A stretch of DNA of 64,000 nt from [Mycobacterium] zoologicum (GTDB lineage: Bacteria > Actinomycetota > Actinomycetes > Mycobacteriales > Mycobacteriaceae). Of this stretch, positions 8,388 to 18,848 are shown piece after piece. Where the stretch lies: contig NZ_CP083985.1 of assembly GCF_020172665.1 (NCBI RefSeq), positions 2,410,953 to 2,474,952 on the forward strand. Reading direction: 5' to 3'. A model generated the notes under the pieces. It worked only from the letters and a program-made list of their open reading frames with translations. It was not told the DNA's origin and searched no databases. Made by a program: the position numbers and the translations under genes. How positions within the stretch are numbered: the first letter of the stretch is position 1; the number at the start of each line of letters is the position of its first letter.

Positions 8388-8786
8388 TCACAACCCGTCC
8401 GTTCCCGGCGGCGGGTGGATTCCACAGGTACATGCGTCGATGGACGGACACGTGCAACGCATGCCCCACGCGATCACGGCACGAGCGCGCGACAACGTCT
8501 CCAATTGGGCATCGATCTGCGCCAGCTTGGCCAGCGCCAGCACGCGGCTGGCCGGACGCCCCGGGGCGTCATCGGCAAACAGCAGCGCAATCTCTTCCAG
8601 CGAGAATCCCGCCGATTTGCACAGGCCGACCACCCCGAGCCGGGTCAGCACCGCATCGCCGTAGCGGCGCTGACCGCTGACTCTGGCCGGGGCAGACAGC
8701 AGGCCGATCTGCTCGTAGTAACGCAGGGTTGTCGCTGGGACCCCGCTGCGCCGGCTCACCTCGCCGATCGTCATTCGGTCAGACAT
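8388..8786 (-). CDS. MerR-family transcriptional regulator with C-terminal Cys cluster
   Basis: 132 residues. The N-terminal MerR winged helix-turn-helix is unmistakable: MTIGEVSRRSGVPATTLRYY then EQIGLLSAPAR and GQRRYGDAVL. It is followed by the dimerisation helix, which includes IDAQLETLSRARAV. The C-terminus contains CTCPSIDACTCGIH, four cysteines and a histidine in 14 residues. This is the position where SoxR-like and metal-sensing MerR proteins bind an Fe-S cluster or a metal. The gene is divergent from a PPOX-type oxidoreductase gene with 53 bp between start codons and a dyad in that gap, so it probably controls both. The signal sensed is not known. Confidence 0.9.
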   Translation of the reverse strand: MSDRMTIGEVSRRSGVPATTLRYYEQIGLLSAPARVSGQRRYGDAVLTRLGVVGLCKSAGFSLEEIALLFADDAPGRPASRVLALAKLAQIDAQLETLSRARAVIAWGMRCTCPSIDACTCGIHPPPGTDGL

Positions 8787-8802
8787 CCGGACCTCCCGAC
8801 CC

Positions 8803-8825
8803 TTGACTTAAAGTCAACTCTAAGT
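8803..8825. promoter_or_regulatory. Candidate MerR operator in the divergent promoter
   Basis: Two overlapping dyads are visible. TTGACTT-A-AAGTCAA (8803-8817) has perfect 7-bp arms around one base. ACTTAAAG-TCAA-CTCTAAGT (8806-8825) has 8-bp arms with one mismatch, a spacing usual for MerR operators. The site is midway between the divergent start codons. The TTGACT within it could be a -35 element for the oxidoreductase gene. Binding is inferred, not shown. Confidence 0.6.
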
Positions 8826-8839
8826 GGTTCCCTGATGTC

Positions 8840-9289
8840 ATGCCCGCACAATCACTCGACGCTTTGCACGGTGCCCGCTACGCAGTTCTGCGGTCGTTTC
8901 GCCGCGACGGCACGCCCGCCGACACCCCGGTGTGGTTCGCGGTCGACGACGGCACCGTGTTGTTCCGCACCAAGATCGGCCCGAAAACCAAACGCCTGGC
9001 GGCACGACCGGATGTCGAGCTGACCGCGTGCGACTACCGCGGCCGGCCCCGACGCGACGCACCGACGATGGCCGGGGTCGCCACGATCCTGTCCGGCGAA
9101 CAGGCCGAGGCCGCCAACCACCGACTGCACCGGCGCTACGGCTGGCAGTGGAACGCCATACCGATGATCAAGATCCCCGGTGTCACCAATGTGCATCGGA
9201 GCCTGTCGATCCGAGAAAAGCTGCGGCGGGCGCGATCCCGCACCCTGTGGCCGGACAGCGTCATCGTGGCCGTCACACCCGTCCGGTGA
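8840..9289 (+). CDS. PPOX-class (flavin/F420-binding split-barrel) oxidoreductase
   Basis: 149 residues. The pattern fits pyridoxamine-5'-phosphate-oxidase-like proteins: YAVLRSFRRDGTPADTPVWF, then DGTVLFRTKIGPKTKRLAARP with VELTACDYRGRP. Mycobacteria have many small members of this family using F420 or FMN, and the annotation PPOX-class F420-dependent enzyme is the closest. Substrate unknown. Divergent transcription from the MerR gene across a palindromic site suggests it is a MerR target. Its TGA (9287-9289) abuts the dnaE1 stop codon (9290) with no base between them. Confidence 0.82.
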   Translation: MPAQSLDALHGARYAVLRSFRRDGTPADTPVWFAVDDGTVLFRTKIGPKTKRLAARPDVELTACDYRGRPRRDAPTMAGVATILSGEQAEAANHRLHRRYGWQWNAIPMIKIPGVTNVHRSLSIREKLRRARSRTLWPDSVIVAVTPVR

Positions 9290-12200
9290 CTATCCGCCCA
9301 AACAGCCCGGACCGAGCAATGCCTTCAAGTCGCCCATCAGCGCGGAGGAAGGAGTAACCCGCAGTGCGGGATCCAGTTCCAGCACGGTGATTCGCTCCCC
9401 GCTGATCAGCCGCAGCTGCACCTGCGCCGTGCCGGGATGACGGGTCAGCACCTGCTTGAGCGCCGAGACCTTGTCCAGCGTGCATTGCCGGGTCGGCAGA
9501 CTGACCGCCAGCGGCCGGTCTGCGGCGCTGCCCGAGAAGTCGGGTACCACAAGCTCGTTGGCGATCAGCGAGAGCCGATCATCGCGGATGTTGACCTTGC
9601 CGCTGACCAGCACCACCGCGTCATCGGCGATCTCGGCGCCGTAGGCGGAGTAGGTGTGCGGAAAGAACATCACCTCGATACCGCCGGTCAGATCCTCCAA
9701 CTGCGCTGAGGCCCAGGGCATCCCGTTCTTGTTGACCCGCCGGTTGACCGATGCCAGGATGCCACCCACCCGTACCTGGGTGTCGTTGGCGATATCGCCC
9801 TCCAGGATCGCTGGGATCTGGGTGTCGACCTGCGCCGCCAGCAGATGCGCGACGCCGTTGAGCGGATGCCCGGACACGTACAGGCCCAGCATCTCTCGCT
9901 CCAGGGCAAGCTTGTGCTTGTCCTCCCACTCGTCCTCGGGCACCTTGATGGTGAACACCGCGTCGCCGCCGCCGTCGTCACCGCCGCCGAACAGGTCGAA
10001 CTGGCCCACCGCCTGAGCCTTCTTGGTGCCCAGCACCGAGTCGACCGCGTCGGTGTGCACCAAGAACAGGCCCTTGCGCGGATGTCCCAGAGAGTCGAAA
10101 GCGCCTGCCTTGATCAGTGATTCGGTGACCTTCTTGTTACAGGCCGCGATGTCGATCTTGTGCAGATAGTCCGAGAAGTCGGTGTAGCGGCCCTTACCCG
10201 TGCGGGTGGCGATCAGCGATCCGACGACGTTGGCGCCGACGTTGCGTACCGCGGCCAGCCCGTAGCGGATGTCGGTGCCGACCGAGGCGAAGTTCACCCC
10301 GGACTCGTTGACGTCGGGAGGCAGCACGGTGATGCCCAGCCGGCGGCAGTCGGCGAGATAGATTGCGGCCTTGTCCTTGTCATCTCCGACCGAGGTCAGC
10401 AATCCGGCCATGTATTCGGCCGGATAGTTGGCCTTGAGGTAAGCCGTCCAGTACGACACCAACCCGTAGCCGGCCGCGTGCGACTTGTTGAACGCGTAGC
10501 CGGCGAACGGAAGGATGGTGTCCCAGAGCGCCTTCACGGCCTTCTCGGAGAACCCGTTGGCCGTCATACCCTCATAGAAGCCCTTGTACTCGGCTTCGAG
10601 GACTTCGAGTTTCTTCTTGCCCATGGCTTTTCGCAGCGCATCGGCCTTGCCCATCGTGTAGGAGGCCACCTTCTGCGCGATGAACATGATCTGCTCTTGG
10701 TAGACGATCAGGCCGTAGGTCTCGGCGAGAATCTCCTGCAGCGGCTCTTCGAGCTCGGGGTGGATGGGCTTGATGGCCTGGCGGTTGTTCTTGCGGTCGG
10801 CGTAGTCGTTGTGCGCGTTCATGCCCATCGGACCGGGCCGGTACAGCGCCAGCACCGCGACGATGTCGTTGAACTCGGTGGGCTGCATTCGGCGCAGCAG
10901 GTCGCGCATCGGTCCGCCGTCGAGCTGGAACACTCCGAGGGTGTCGCCGCGGCCCAGCAACTCGTAGGTGGCCGGATCGTCGAACGGCAGCGAATCGAGA
11001 TCCAGATCGATCCCCCGGTTGGCCTTGATGTTCTCCAGGCAGTCGCCGATGATCGTCAGGTTGCGCAGGCCCAGGAAGTCCATCTTGAGCAGGCCGATTT
11101 CTTCGCACGACGGGTAGTCCCAGCCGGTGATGATCGCGCCGTCCTGCGGACGCTTCCACAGCGGGATGGCGTCGATGAGCGGCTCGGAACTCATGATCAC
11201 CGCGCAGGCGTGCACGCCCGCGTTGCGGACCAGACCCTCCAGACCACGCGCGGTCTCGTAGATGGTGCGCACATCGGGGTCGGTGTCGATCAGCCCGCGG
11301 ACCTCGGCGGCCTCCTTGTACCGCTCGTGCGTCGGGTCGGTGATGCCCGACAGCGGGATGTCCTTGGCCATGATCGGCGGGGGCAGCGCCTTGGTGATCC
11401 GGTCGGCGATCGCGTAGCCGGGCTGACCGTAGTGCACACGCGCCGAATCCTTCAGCGCCGCTTTGGTTTTAATGGTGCCGAAGGTGATCACCTGTGCCAC
11501 CCGGTCGCTTCCCCACCGCTCGGCGGCGTAGCGCACCATCTCGCCGCGGCGCCGGTCGTCGAAGTCGATGTCGATGTCGGGGGCCGACGGCCGCTCCGGG
11601 TTGAGGAAGCGCTCGAACAGCAGGCCGTGCGGGATCGGGTCGATGTTGGTGATCCCCAACGCGTAGGCGACCAGCGACCCGGCGGCCGAGCCACGCCCCG
11701 GGCCGACGCGGATGTCGATCGACCGGGCGTGGCTGATCAGGTCCGCCACGATCAGGAAGTACGACGGGAATCCCTTGCCGCAGATGACGTCGATCTCGTA
11801 GTCGGCGCGGTCGGTGTACTCCTGTGCCACCCCGGCCGGGAAACGGCGCTGCAACCCGGCGCGCACCTCATGGCGCAGCCACGAGCCCTGGTCGTGGCCC
11901 TCGGGAACCGGGAACACCGGCATCCGGTCCCGCGGCGCCCAGACGTCGGCGTAAGAGGTCACCCGCTCGGCGATCAGCAGCGTGGAGTCACACGCGCCCG
12001 GGAGCTGGTCGTCCCAGAGCGCGCGCATCTCGGCGGCGGACTTCAGGTAGTAGCCGTCGCCGTCGAACTTGAACCGGGTGGGGTCCGACAGGGTCTTGCC
12101 GGTCTGAATGCACAGCAGTGCTTCGTGGTTCTGCGAGGCGTCCCGGGTGACGTAGTGGCAGTCGTTGGTGGCCAGCGGCGGGATGTCGAGCTTGCGGGCC

Positions 12201-12835
12201 ACCTCCAGCAGGCCTTCGCGGACCCGGCGCTCGATGGACAGTCCGTGGTCCATCACCTCCAGGAAGTAGTTCTGCGGCCCGAAGATCTCCCGCCACTTCG
12301 CCGCGGACTCCAGCGCCTCACGGTCCTGTCCGAGCCGCAGCCGGGTCTGAACCTCTCCGGACGGGCAGCCCGTGGTGGCGATGATCCCCTCGGCATGCTC
12401 GGCGATGATCTCTGCGTCCATCCGCGACCACTTGCCCAGTTGGCCCTCGAAGGAGGCCAGCGACGTCAGCTTGAACAGGTTGCGCAGTCCGGTGGCGTTC
12501 TCGGCGACCATCGTCAGGTGGGTGTAGGACCCGCTGCCGGAGACGTCGTCGCTCTTCTGGCTGGGATCACCCCACTGGACCCGGCGGGTATCGAACCGGG
12601 AAGCGGGAGCGACATACGCCTCCACGCCGATGATCGGGGTGATGCCCGCCTTGGTCGCGGAGTTGTAGAACTCACTGGCGCCGAACATGTTTCCGTGGTC
12701 GGTCATCCCGATCGCGGACATTTCCAGCCGCTGCGCCTCGGCGAGCATGGGCGCGATCTTGGCCGCACCGTCGAGCATCGAGTACTCGGTGTGGTTATGC
12801 AGGTGCACGAAGGACCGCGCGGCTGAACTGTCCAT
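9290..12835 (-). CDS. dnaE1: DNA polymerase III alpha subunit
   Basis: 1181 residues, close to mycobacterial DnaE1. This is the replicative polymerase catalytic subunit. The N-terminal PHP domain has the metal-binding motif [13 protein letters not shown] at residues 11-23, matching the residues that give mycobacterial DnaE1 its PHP-domain 3'-5' proofreading exonuclease. The polymerase active-site motif [12 protein letters not shown] is near residue 420, and [20 protein letters not shown] is further on at about 785. The C-terminal third contains an OB-fold ([14 protein letters not shown] onward) and a short tail. No intein is present. The synteny with fadD11, lspA and ileS agrees with M. tuberculosis Rv1547. 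Confidence 0.97.
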   Translation of the reverse strand: MDSSAARSFVHLHNHTEYSMLDGAAKIAPMLAEAQRLEMSAIGMTDHGNMFGASEFYNSATKAGITPIIGVEAYVAPASRFDTRRVQWGDPSQKSDDVSGSGSYTHLTMVAENATGLRNLFKLTSLASFEGQLGKWSRMDAEIIAEHAEGIIATTGCPSGEVQTRLRLGQDREALESAAKWREIFGPQNYFLEVMDHGLSIERRVREGLLEVARKLDIPPLATNDCHYVTRDASQNHEALLCIQTGKTLSDPTRFKFDGDGYYLKSAAEMRALWDDQLPGACDSTLLIAERVTSYADVWAPRDRMPVFPVPEGHDQGSWLRHEVRAGLQRRFPAGVAQEYTDRADYEIDVICGKGFPSYFLIVADLISHARSIDIRVGPGRGSAAGSLVAYALGITNIDPIPHGLLFERFLNPERPSAPDIDIDFDDRRRGEMVRYAAERWGSDRVAQVITFGTIKTKAALKDSARVHYGQPGYAIADRITKALPPPIMAKDIPLSGITDPTHERYKEAAEVRGLIDTDPDVRTIYETARGLEGLVRNAGVHACAVIMSSEPLIDAIPLWKRPQDGAIITGWDYPSCEEIGLLKMDFLGLRNLTIIGDCLENIKANRGIDLDLDSLPFDDPATYELLGRGDTLGVFQLDGGPMRDLLRRMQPTEFNDIVAVLALYRPGPMGMNAHNDYADRKNNRQAIKPIHPELEEPLQEILAETYGLIVYQEQIMFIAQKVASYTMGKADALRKAMGKKKLEVLEAEYKGFYEGMTANGFSEKAVKALWDTILPFAGYAFNKSHAAGYGLVSYWTAYLKANYPAEYMAGLLTSVGDDKDKAAIYLADCRRLGITVLPPDVNESGVNFASVGTDIRYGLAAVRNVGANVVGSLIATRTGKGRYTDFSDYLHKIDIAACNKKVTESLIKAGAFDSLGHPRKGLFLVHTDAVDSVLGTKKAQAVGQFDLFGGGDDGGGDAVFTIKVPEDEWEDKHKLALEREMLGLYVSGHPLNGVAHLLAAQVDTQIPAILEGDIANDTQVRVGGILASVNRRVNKNGMPWASAQLEDLTGGIEVMFFPHTYSAYGAEIADDAVVLVSGKVNIRDDRLSLIANELVVPDFSGSAADRPLAVSLPTRQCTLDKVSALKQVLTRHPGTAQVQLRLISGERITVLELDPALRVTPSSALMGDLKALLGPGCLGG

Positions 12836-12972
12836 AGGACCGCCAGTCTATGGCTGCCCGCCGACGCTTCCCGGGCGTGTCGTCAACCGTGTCTTGCGCG
12901 GCGGCGTTTCGCCAGACAACTGCCGCCGCCGTGCACTACGTTGAGGTTCGGCGCAAGCGAGGAGACACATAC

Positions 12973-13194
12973 ATGAGCGTGTACCGGGTCATCGACATCA
13001 TCGGGACCAGCCCGTCGTCCTGGGAGAATGCCGCGGCCGAAGCGGTGCACCGGGCCAAGCAGACCATCGACGACATCCGCGTGGCCCAGGTCGTCGAGCA
13101 GGATCTCACCCTCGATGACAAGGGCGGGATCATCTATCGCACCAAGCTGCGGATCTCGTTCAAGATCCGGCCGCCGAAGTCCCCCGACAGCTAA
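12973..13194 (+). CDS. Dodecin family flavin-storage protein
   Basis: 73 residues from ATG 12973, with GAGGAGA about 8 nt upstream. The sequence shows the dodecin pattern: YRVIDIIGTSPSSWENAA, a central helix with AVHRAKQTIDDI, then RVAQVVEQDLTL and a final strand ending YRTKLRISFKI. Dodecins assemble into hollow dodecamers that bind and protect flavins or CoA in the cytoplasm. The tryptophan in SSWENA is the residue that stacks on the flavin in known dodecins. It lies between the divergent dnaE1 gene and the convergent pseudouridine synthase gene. Confidence 0.92.
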   Translation: MSVYRVIDIIGTSPSSWENAAAEAVHRAKQTIDDIRVAQVVEQDLTLDDKGGIIYRTKLRISFKIRPPKSPDS

Positions 13195-13208
13195 CGGGCG
13201 CCTGCACC

Positions 13209-14129
13209 TCAGCGGTGCAGGACGTCCAGGGCGTGCTGCAGGTCAGCCGGGTAGTCGCTGGTGATCTCGATGCGCCGCCCGTCGGCGGGGTGGGCGAAGC
13301 CCAGCGAATGGGCGTGCAGCCACTGGCGTTCCAGCCCCAGCTTGTCCGCCAGCGTCGGATCCGCGCCGTAGGTGAGGTCACCGCAGCAGGGATGTCGCAG
13401 CGCCGAGAAATGCACCCGGATCTGATGGGTGCGGCCGGTTTCCAGGTGCACGTCGAGCAAGCTGGCGGCGACGAACGCCTCCAGGGTGTCGTAGTGGGTG
13501 ATGCTGTGCCGGCCGTCGGCGGTGACGGTGAACTTCCAGTCCCGCCCATGGTGGCGGCCGATCGGCGCGTCGATGGTGCCGCTCGACGGATCCGGATGCC
13601 CCTGCACCAGTGCGTGATAGCGCTTGTCGACGGTGCGGGCCTTGAAAGCCCGTTTGAGTGCGGTGTAGGCCCGTTCGGAGATCGCCACCACCATCACCCC
13701 TGAGGTGCCGACGTCGAGGCGGTGCACGATGCCCTGGCGCTCGGGCACCCCGGAGGTGGTGATCCGGTAGCCGGCCGCGGCCAGGCCGCCCAGCACCGTC
13801 GGCCCGCTCCAGCCGACCGAGGCATGCGCCGCCACCCCGGCCGGTTTGTCCACCGCGACGATGTCGGCATCGGAGTACAGGATCGTCATACCCTCGACCT
13901 CGGTCGGGGTGTTCTCCAGCGGTGCCGGGGCCTCCGGCAGCCGCACGTGCAGCCAGGCGCCGGCGACCAGCCGATCGGACTTGCCGGCAGGCGCACCGTC
14001 CAATTCGACGTCGCCGTTCTCCGCCAAGGTGGCCGACACGGTCCGCGACAGGCCCAACAGGCGTGCCAGACCGGCGTCCACCCGCATGCCGGCCAGCCCC
14101 TCGGGGACCGGCATGGACCGTTCGGTCAC
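13209..14129 (-). CDS. RluA/RluD-family rRNA pseudouridine synthase
   Basis: 306 residues from GTG 14129, beginning [12 protein letters not shown]; homologous to Rv1540. An N-terminal S4 RNA-binding domain ([19 protein letters not shown] onward) is followed by the catalytic domain with [16 protein letters not shown], whose aspartate is the universal nucleophile. [12 protein letters not shown] and [14 protein letters not shown] follow. It should convert uridines in large-subunit rRNA to pseudouridine. The GTG was preferred over ATG 14114 because it lies 7 nt after the lspA stop, in an evident lspA-rluD operon, and keeps a short conserved N-terminus; the ribosome-binding site is weak for both. 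Confidence 0.92.
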   Translation of the reverse strand: MTERSMPVPEGLAGMRVDAGLARLLGLSRTVSATLAENGDVELDGAPAGKSDRLVAGAWLHVRLPEAPAPLENTPTEVEGMTILYSDADIVAVDKPAGVAAHASVGWSGPTVLGGLAAAGYRITTSGVPERQGIVHRLDVGTSGVMVVAISERAYTALKRAFKARTVDKRYHALVQGHPDPSSGTIDAPIGRHHGRDWKFTVTADGRHSITHYDTLEAFVAASLLDVHLETGRTHQIRVHFSALRHPCCGDLTYGADPTLADKLGLERQWLHAHSLGFAHPADGRRIEITSDYPADLQHALDVLHR

Positions 14130-14136
14130 AACCGCA

Positions 14137-14700
14137 TCAGTCCTGGTCGCCGGTGCGCCGACGACCGACCGCATCGAAGTCGAATCCGAACACCGACAGC
14201 CCGACCAGCAGGATCGCCCCACCAACCACGGCGGGGTCGGCGACGTTGAACACCGGCCACCAGCCGATCGACAAGAAGTCCACGACGTGGCCCTGCAGGT
14301 GACCCGGTGCGCGGAAGAAGCGGTCCACCAGGTTGCCCAGTGCCCCGCCGAGGATCATGCCCAGCCCGACGGCCCACCACGGCGACACCAGCCGGCGCGA
14401 CATCCAGATGATGCCGAGCACCACCGTGCTGGCGATCAGGGTCAGCACCCAGGTGTAGCTGGTGGCCATCGAGAACGCGGCACCGGAGTTGCGGACCAAT
14501 GTCCAGGTCACGGTCTCGCCGATGATCGGCACCGGCTGCCCCGGCGTGAGCATCTTCACCGCCAGCACCTTGGTGACGACGTCGGCGATCAGCACGACGG
14601 CGGCCACCGACATCAGCAGGCCCAGTCGGCGGCGCGGTGCCGCGGGCTCCGCCGCAGTCTCCGCGACCGGCTCAGTCGAGTCGGTTGTCTCCTCAGTCAC
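14137..14700 (-). CDS. lspA: Lipoprotein signal peptidase (signal peptidase II)
   Basis: 187 residues. LspA is an inner-membrane aspartic protease that cleaves signal peptides from diacylglyceryl-modified prolipoproteins. After an unusually acidic N-terminal extension (about 25 residues, [19 protein letters not shown]) four hydrophobic segments are present. The conserved motifs are [21 protein letters not shown] and FNVADPAVV; the aspartates in NLVDR and NVADP are the catalytic pair. It is the first gene of a pair with the downstream pseudouridine synthase and is divergent from ansA (41 bp between starts). Confidence 0.95.
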   Translation of the reverse strand: MTEETTDSTEPVAETAAEPAAPRRRLGLLMSVAAVVLIADVVTKVLAVKMLTPGQPVPIIGETVTWTLVRNSGAAFSMATSYTWVLTLIASTVVLGIIWMSRRLVSPWWAVGLGMILGGALGNLVDRFFRAPGHLQGHVVDFLSIGWWPVFNVADPAVVGGAILLVGLSVFGFDFDAVGRRRTGDQD

Positions 14701-14741
14701 GCCACCATCATCCCTTAATGCGCGTGCGGCATGATCGCGGC

Positions 14742-15683
14742 ATGGTGTCCCAGCGGCTCACGGTCATCACCACCGGCGGAACGATCTCCGCCAGCGCCGA
14801 CGATCAGGGGGTGCGCCGGCCCACTCGGCCCGGCGCGGATCTGGTCGCCGGGCTCGGCGGTGGTACCGCCGACGTCACGGTGGTGGACCTGATGTCCCGC
14901 GACAGCTCGGAGCTGACCCCGGACGACTGGGGGCGGATCGTGGCAGCGGTGCGCGCCGCGGTGGACGGCGGAGCGGACGGGGTGGTGGTCACCCACGGCA
15001 CCGACACCTGCGAGGAGACCGCACTGTGGCTGGAACTCGGCTACACCGGGGACCCTCCGGTGGTGTTGACCGGCGCGCAGCGCAGCGCGGATGCCCCCGA
15101 CGCCGACGGGCCCGGCAACCTGCGCGACGCGCTGCGGGTGGCGGCGGACCCCGCAGCCCACGGCCTGGGGGTGCTGGTGTGCTTCGCCGGGCAGGTGTTG
15201 GCGCCGTTGGGCCTGCACAAGGCGACCACCACCGACCTGACCGGTTTCCACGGGCCACCGGTGGGCACCGTGAGCTCCGGGCGGGTGCGGTTGACCGACA
15301 CCAAGATCCGGCCCCAGCTCGATGCGACCGACCCGCCTCGCGTTGACGTCGTGGCGCTCTACGCCGGCGCGGATGCGGTGGCGCTGGACGCCTGCGTGGC
15401 CGCCGGTGCGCGCGGCCTCGTGCTGGAGGCGCTCGGATCGGGCAACGCCGGATCGGCCGTGGTCGACGGGGTGCGCCGGCACTGCGCCGCCGGGGTGGCG
15501 GTGGCGGTGTGCAGCCGGGTGCCGGATGCGCGGGTCGGCCCCGACTACGGGCCCGGCCGGGCCCTGGTGGACGCCGGCGCGGTGATGGTGCCGCGGCTGC
15601 GCCCACCCCAGGCGCGGGTCCTGCTGATGGCGGCCCTGGCGGCTGGGCTTACCGTCGGCGACGTCTTCGAACGATGGGGCTGA
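14742..15683 (+). CDS. ansA: L-asparaginase
   Basis: 313 residues from ATG 14742. Asparaginase hydrolyses asparagine to aspartate and ammonia. The two threonine nucleophile motifs are ITTGGTISA near residue 10 and [13 protein letters not shown] near residue 85, with [17 protein letters not shown] after them. The family is bacterial class-I/II-type asparaginase, and no signal peptide is present, so it is probably cytoplasmic. Orthologous in position to Rv1538c, between dinX and lspA. It converges on the Y-family polymerase gene with 9 bp between stops. Confidence 0.93.
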   Translation: MVSQRLTVITTGGTISASADDQGVRRPTRPGADLVAGLGGGTADVTVVDLMSRDSSELTPDDWGRIVAAVRAAVDGGADGVVVTHGTDTCEETALWLELGYTGDPPVVLTGAQRSADAPDADGPGNLRDALRVAADPAAHGLGVLVCFAGQVLAPLGLHKATTTDLTGFHGPPVGTVSSGRVRLTDTKIRPQLDATDPPRVDVVALYAGADAVALDACVAAGARGLVLEALGSGNAGSAVVDGVRRHCAAGVAVAVCSRVPDARVGPDYGPGRALVDAGAVMVPRLRPPQARVLLMAALAAGLTVGDVFERWG

Positions 15684-15692
15684 CCACCGTCG

Positions 15693-17057
15693 CTACCCCG
15701 GTTCGCGTGCAGCGGCGATGTAGTCCGGCCAGTCCAGGCTGTCGACCGGGTCTGCCGGGCTGATCGCAGGCTCGTGGGTAGGAAAGGTCCGCGCTCGACC
15801 CGGCCCGGAGCCACGGGTCTCGAACCGCACCGTCACCACCCCGTGCCCGGCGCCCTGCACCCAGCCGTGGCCCAGCTCGGTATGAGCGACGTCGTCCCCG
15901 ATCCGCCAGGGTGTTGATCCGGGTGAAACAGGTTGCGGTGCAGGCATCTCGGTGTGATCGGATGGTTCAGCCGCGGATGCTTCCTGGAACTCCAGATCCG
16001 GGAACAAAGACTCCTGACGGACATCGGTCAACCCCGAGTACCCCACCCCGAGCAGCCGGATCGGCCCCACGTCCGCGGGATCCAGCAGCAGCCGAGCAGC
16101 CGCCGAGGTCAGTGCGGCGGCGTCGGTCGTGGCATACGGCAGGGTCGCCGAGCGGGTCAGCACGCTCATGTCGGCCTTCTTGAGCTTCACCGTCACCGTG
16201 CGGGCGCCGCGGCCGTCGCGCAGCAGCCGGCGGTAGGCGTGCTCGCCGATCGGGCCCACCTCGGCGCGCAGCTGCTCCAGGGTGGTCAGGTCGACGGCGA
16301 AGGTCGATTCGGCGCTGATCTGTTTGGCCTCGGCCCGTTCGGCCACCGGCCGGTCATCGATCCCGCAGGCCAGCCGATGCAGCGCAGGGCCGATGGTGGC
16401 CCCGAGGATGCTGGCGACCTCGGTGTCGGTCAGCGCCGCGAACTGCCCGACGGTGCCGATCCCGAGCCGGTGCAGCTTCTCCTCGGCCACCGGGCCGATC
16501 CCCCACAGTCGGCGCACCGGCAAGCCGTCCAGCAGAATCCGTTCCTCGGCACGGCCGACCACCCGCACCCCGTCGGGTTTGGCCAGATCCGAGGCGATCT
16601 TGGCGATCTGCTTGCCCGAACCGGCACCCACCGAGGCCACCAGGCCGGTCTCGTCGAGCACCCGGCGTCGCAGCCGCTCACAGAACAGTTCGACGTCGGC
16701 GCGGTCGGCCCCGGCCAGCTCGACCGGTTCACCGAACGCCTCGTCGAAGGAGAGTTGTTCGACGACCGGGATCACCGCACGCACCGTCTCGAAGACCCGG
16801 CGGCTCGCCAGCCCGTACACCGCGCCGCGCGGCGGCAGCACCACCGCGGTGGCTCCCACCTGCCGGCGGGCCTGGTGCATCGGCATGGCCGAGCGGGCCC
16901 CGAACACCCGGGCCTCGTAGCTGGCGCCGGCCACCACGCCGCGTCCACCCGTCCCGCCGACCAGCACCGGCCGTCCCCGCAGGGTGGGACGGGTGAGCTG
17001 CTCGACGGAGGCGAAGAACGCGTCCATGTCCAGATGCAGGACCCAACGGGCGTCCAC
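15693..17057 (-). CDS. dinX: DNA polymerase IV, Y family (DinX/DinB1-like)
   Basis: 454 residues from GTG 17057 ([20 protein letters not shown]). The palm motifs are [11 protein letters not shown] at residues 10-20 and QLSFDEAF near residue 100, which supply the catalytic Asp/Asp-Glu cluster. The helix-hairpin-helix [17 protein letters not shown] lies near residue 180, and the little-finger domain follows. RQESLFPDL near residue 345 is a QxSLF beta-clamp-binding motif, placing it in the clamp-bound translesion subgroup. After it comes a 100-residue tail containing a [17 protein letters not shown] segment. The location beside ileS and ansA fits Rv1537. Confidence 0.92.
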   Translation of the reverse strand: MDARWVLHLDMDAFFASVEQLTRPTLRGRPVLVGGTGGRGVVAGASYEARVFGARSAMPMHQARRQVGATAVVLPPRGAVYGLASRRVFETVRAVIPVVEQLSFDEAFGEPVELAGADRADVELFCERLRRRVLDETGLVASVGAGSGKQIAKIASDLAKPDGVRVVGRAEERILLDGLPVRRLWGIGPVAEEKLHRLGIGTVGQFAALTDTEVASILGATIGPALHRLACGIDDRPVAERAEAKQISAESTFAVDLTTLEQLRAEVGPIGEHAYRRLLRDGRGARTVTVKLKKADMSVLTRSATLPYATTDAAALTSAAARLLLDPADVGPIRLLGVGYSGLTDVRQESLFPDLEFQEASAAEPSDHTEMPAPQPVSPGSTPWRIGDDVAHTELGHGWVQGAGHGVVTVRFETRGSGPGRARTFPTHEPAISPADPVDSLDWPDYIAAAREPG

Positions 17058-17103
17058 AACGCTAGATCCTAGGGCGGTCCCCCCTGCCGCGGCGGCAGCG
17101 AGG

Positions 17104-17451
17104 CTACTTCGAGCCACCGCCCGCAAGCTGGTGCGGGCAATAGAATTTCGCTGCGATCGCCGTGAACCTTGCCGCGTCGGCCATGCTGAGCCCGGGGTTG
17201 GCCTCGGTGACGTCGGTGAGCAGCTCCAGGCTGGTCTCACCGTTGGCCGCCAGCCCGCATTCGGCTTCGGCAACGGCCACGGCCTGCGCGGGATCGGCGA
17301 AGCTGATCCCGACCTGGTGCAGCGCCTCGATGAACTCGGCGCGCTCCACCGCGCTCACCTCCACGACGCCCGGAGTGGCATGGCCGGGTGCGGCAAGCGC
17401 AAACGCTGCCGCCGCGGCGAGCGGGGCGATCGCGCATCTCATGAGAAGCAT
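17104..17451 (-). CDS. Secreted DUF732 protein
   Basis: 115 residues from ATG 17451, which has AAGGAG 6 nt upstream. The first ~26 residues ([20 protein letters not shown] then APGHA) are a signal peptide. The mature part carries the DUF732 pattern: [21 protein letters not shown], a cysteine in [23 protein letters not shown] and YCPHQL. The two cysteines probably pair. DUF732 proteins are small secreted mycobacterial proteins of unknown function. The gene starts 14 bp after the second PPE gene and should be co-transcribed with the PPE pair. Confidence 0.85.
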   Translation of the reverse strand: MLLMRCAIAPLAAAAAFALAAPGHATPGVVEVSAVERAEFIEALHQVGISFADPAQAVAVAEAECGLAANGETSLELLTDVTEANPGLSMADAARFTAIAAKFYCPHQLAGGGSK

Positions 17452-17465
17452 TGAGGTCTCCTTGC

Positions 17466-18830
17466 TCAGGCCAGCGCCGAGTTCGCCCCGACGAGCGCAC
17501 TGTCCTCGTCTTCGAGCACATGCACCGCGTGGATTCCAGGTTTCAGCGACAACTTGGCGACCAACTCGTCGAGGCCGGCCTGGTCGACGTTCCAATGTTG
17601 CACGACGTCGGGTGTCTGCTGCAGTTGGGCGATCACCTGGTCGAGCGGGACCGGCGCCTGCCGGTCGTTGAGGTTGGTCGACACCACCCGGGCCGCCGGT
17701 GCGATCGTGCGGGTCCGGGCGCCCGGGGCGCCCAGCGCCCCACCGGCGGCACTGCCCAGCGCTGCCGGTGCGAGCGCGCCGGGCACGGCCCCGGCCGCCG
17801 GGGACGCGGCGAGCGCGGTCTCGGGCACCGAGGTGGCGGCCAGCTTGATCGCCGAGGTGGCACTGGCCCAGTTCGGCGGCACCGACAACGCCCCCACCCG
17901 CACGGCGCTGCCTGTGCTGGCGCCGGCGGTACGCAGGCCACCGCCCAGCCCGCCGCCCAGGTTCAGTCCCGAGCTCGACAGGCCACCGCCGAGCGCGGAC
18001 TTCGGGATCTCCACGACCGGCGCTTTGTAGCTGCCGCGGAAATGGGTCATTCCCATGTTCATACTGGCGTGCGTGCCGTTCACCCAGCCGCTCTGGCCGG
18101 CGATTCCCGCCACCGCGCTCAGGTCGGACTCGAACAGCGTCCTCACCTCGGGTCCGCCGAGAAGGGTGTCCAGGCCGTTCTGCCACATGGAGGTGTAGCC
18201 GTTGGCCAGTGAATTGATCTGGCTCAGGATCTGCTGCAGGAGGTCGGGCGAGGTCGTCGCAGCTGCTGCGGCGGTCGACTCGGCAGATCCCGCGTCCCCG
18301 TTGGTGGTCTGCGGTGCTTCGGTGAACGCGGTCAGGTTGGTTGCGGATGCCGAAGCACCGGCGTAGCCGAGCATGGCCGCGACGTCCTGCGACCACATCC
18401 GCAGGTATTCGGCTTCCACGGCGGCGATCTCGGTGCTGTTCTGTCCGAAGATGTTCGACGCCACCAGCGAAGTCAGCTGGCTGCGATTCGCGGCGATCGC
18501 CGGCGGGGGCACGATCCCGGCGAACGCCGACTCGTAGGCGCCGGCCGCCGCCGTCGCCTGGGCGGCGGTCTGCTCGGCCCGTGCGGCCGTGGTGGACAGC
18601 CAGTTCACGTACGGGGCGGCCGCAGTCGCCATCGCCGCTGCCGCCGGCCCCTGCCAGCCCCCGCTCAGCCCCGCCAGCACCGCGGCGTAGGACGACGCGG
18701 TGGAATGCAGTTCGGTGGCCAGAGCCGTCCATGCCGCCGCGGCGGCGAACAGCGGGTCGGCACCCGGACCGGAATACATCTGTCCGGAGATGATCTCCGG
18801 CGGCTGTGCCGCAAAGCTCCCAAACACCAT
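17466..18830 (-). CDS. PPE family protein, SVP subgroup
   Basis: 454 residues. The N-terminal PPE domain has FAAQPPEIISGQMYSGPG at about residues 6-23, a WQGPAA segment near 58 and Trp at 'RMWSQDVAAM' near 145, all typical of PPE helices that pair with PE proteins. The SVP signature VGALSVPPNWA lies near residue 312, placing it in PPE-SVP. A glycine-rich stretch (GGGLSSSGLNLGGGLGGG) precedes it. The C-terminus after about residue 360 is not repetitive. PPE proteins are exported by type VII secretion systems and act at the cell surface or in nutrient uptake. No PE partner is nearby. It begins 18 bp after the preceding PPE gene. Confidence 0.92.
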   Translation of the reverse strand: MVFGSFAAQPPEIISGQMYSGPGADPLFAAAAAWTALATELHSTASSYAAVLAGLSGGWQGPAAAAMATAAAPYVNWLSTTAARAEQTAAQATAAAGAYESAFAGIVPPPAIAANRSQLTSLVASNIFGQNSTEIAAVEAEYLRMWSQDVAAMLGYAGASASATNLTAFTEAPQTTNGDAGSAESTAAAAATTSPDLLQQILSQINSLANGYTSMWQNGLDTLLGGPEVRTLFESDLSAVAGIAGQSGWVNGTHASMNMGMTHFRGSYKAPVVEIPKSALGGGLSSSGLNLGGGLGGGLRTAGASTGSAVRVGALSVPPNWASATSAIKLAATSVPETALAASPAAGAVPGALAPAALGSAAGGALGAPGARTRTIAPAARVVSTNLNDRQAPVPLDQVIAQLQQTPDVVQHWNVDQAGLDELVAKLSLKPGIHAVHVLEDEDSALVGANSALA

Positions 18831-18848
18831 GAACGCGAACTGCTTTCG

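Noticed and set aside
10160-12826. An 888-codon plus-strand frame opposite dnaE1
   Set aside because: Antisense shadow of a highly conserved polymerase gene; no homology pattern in the translation.
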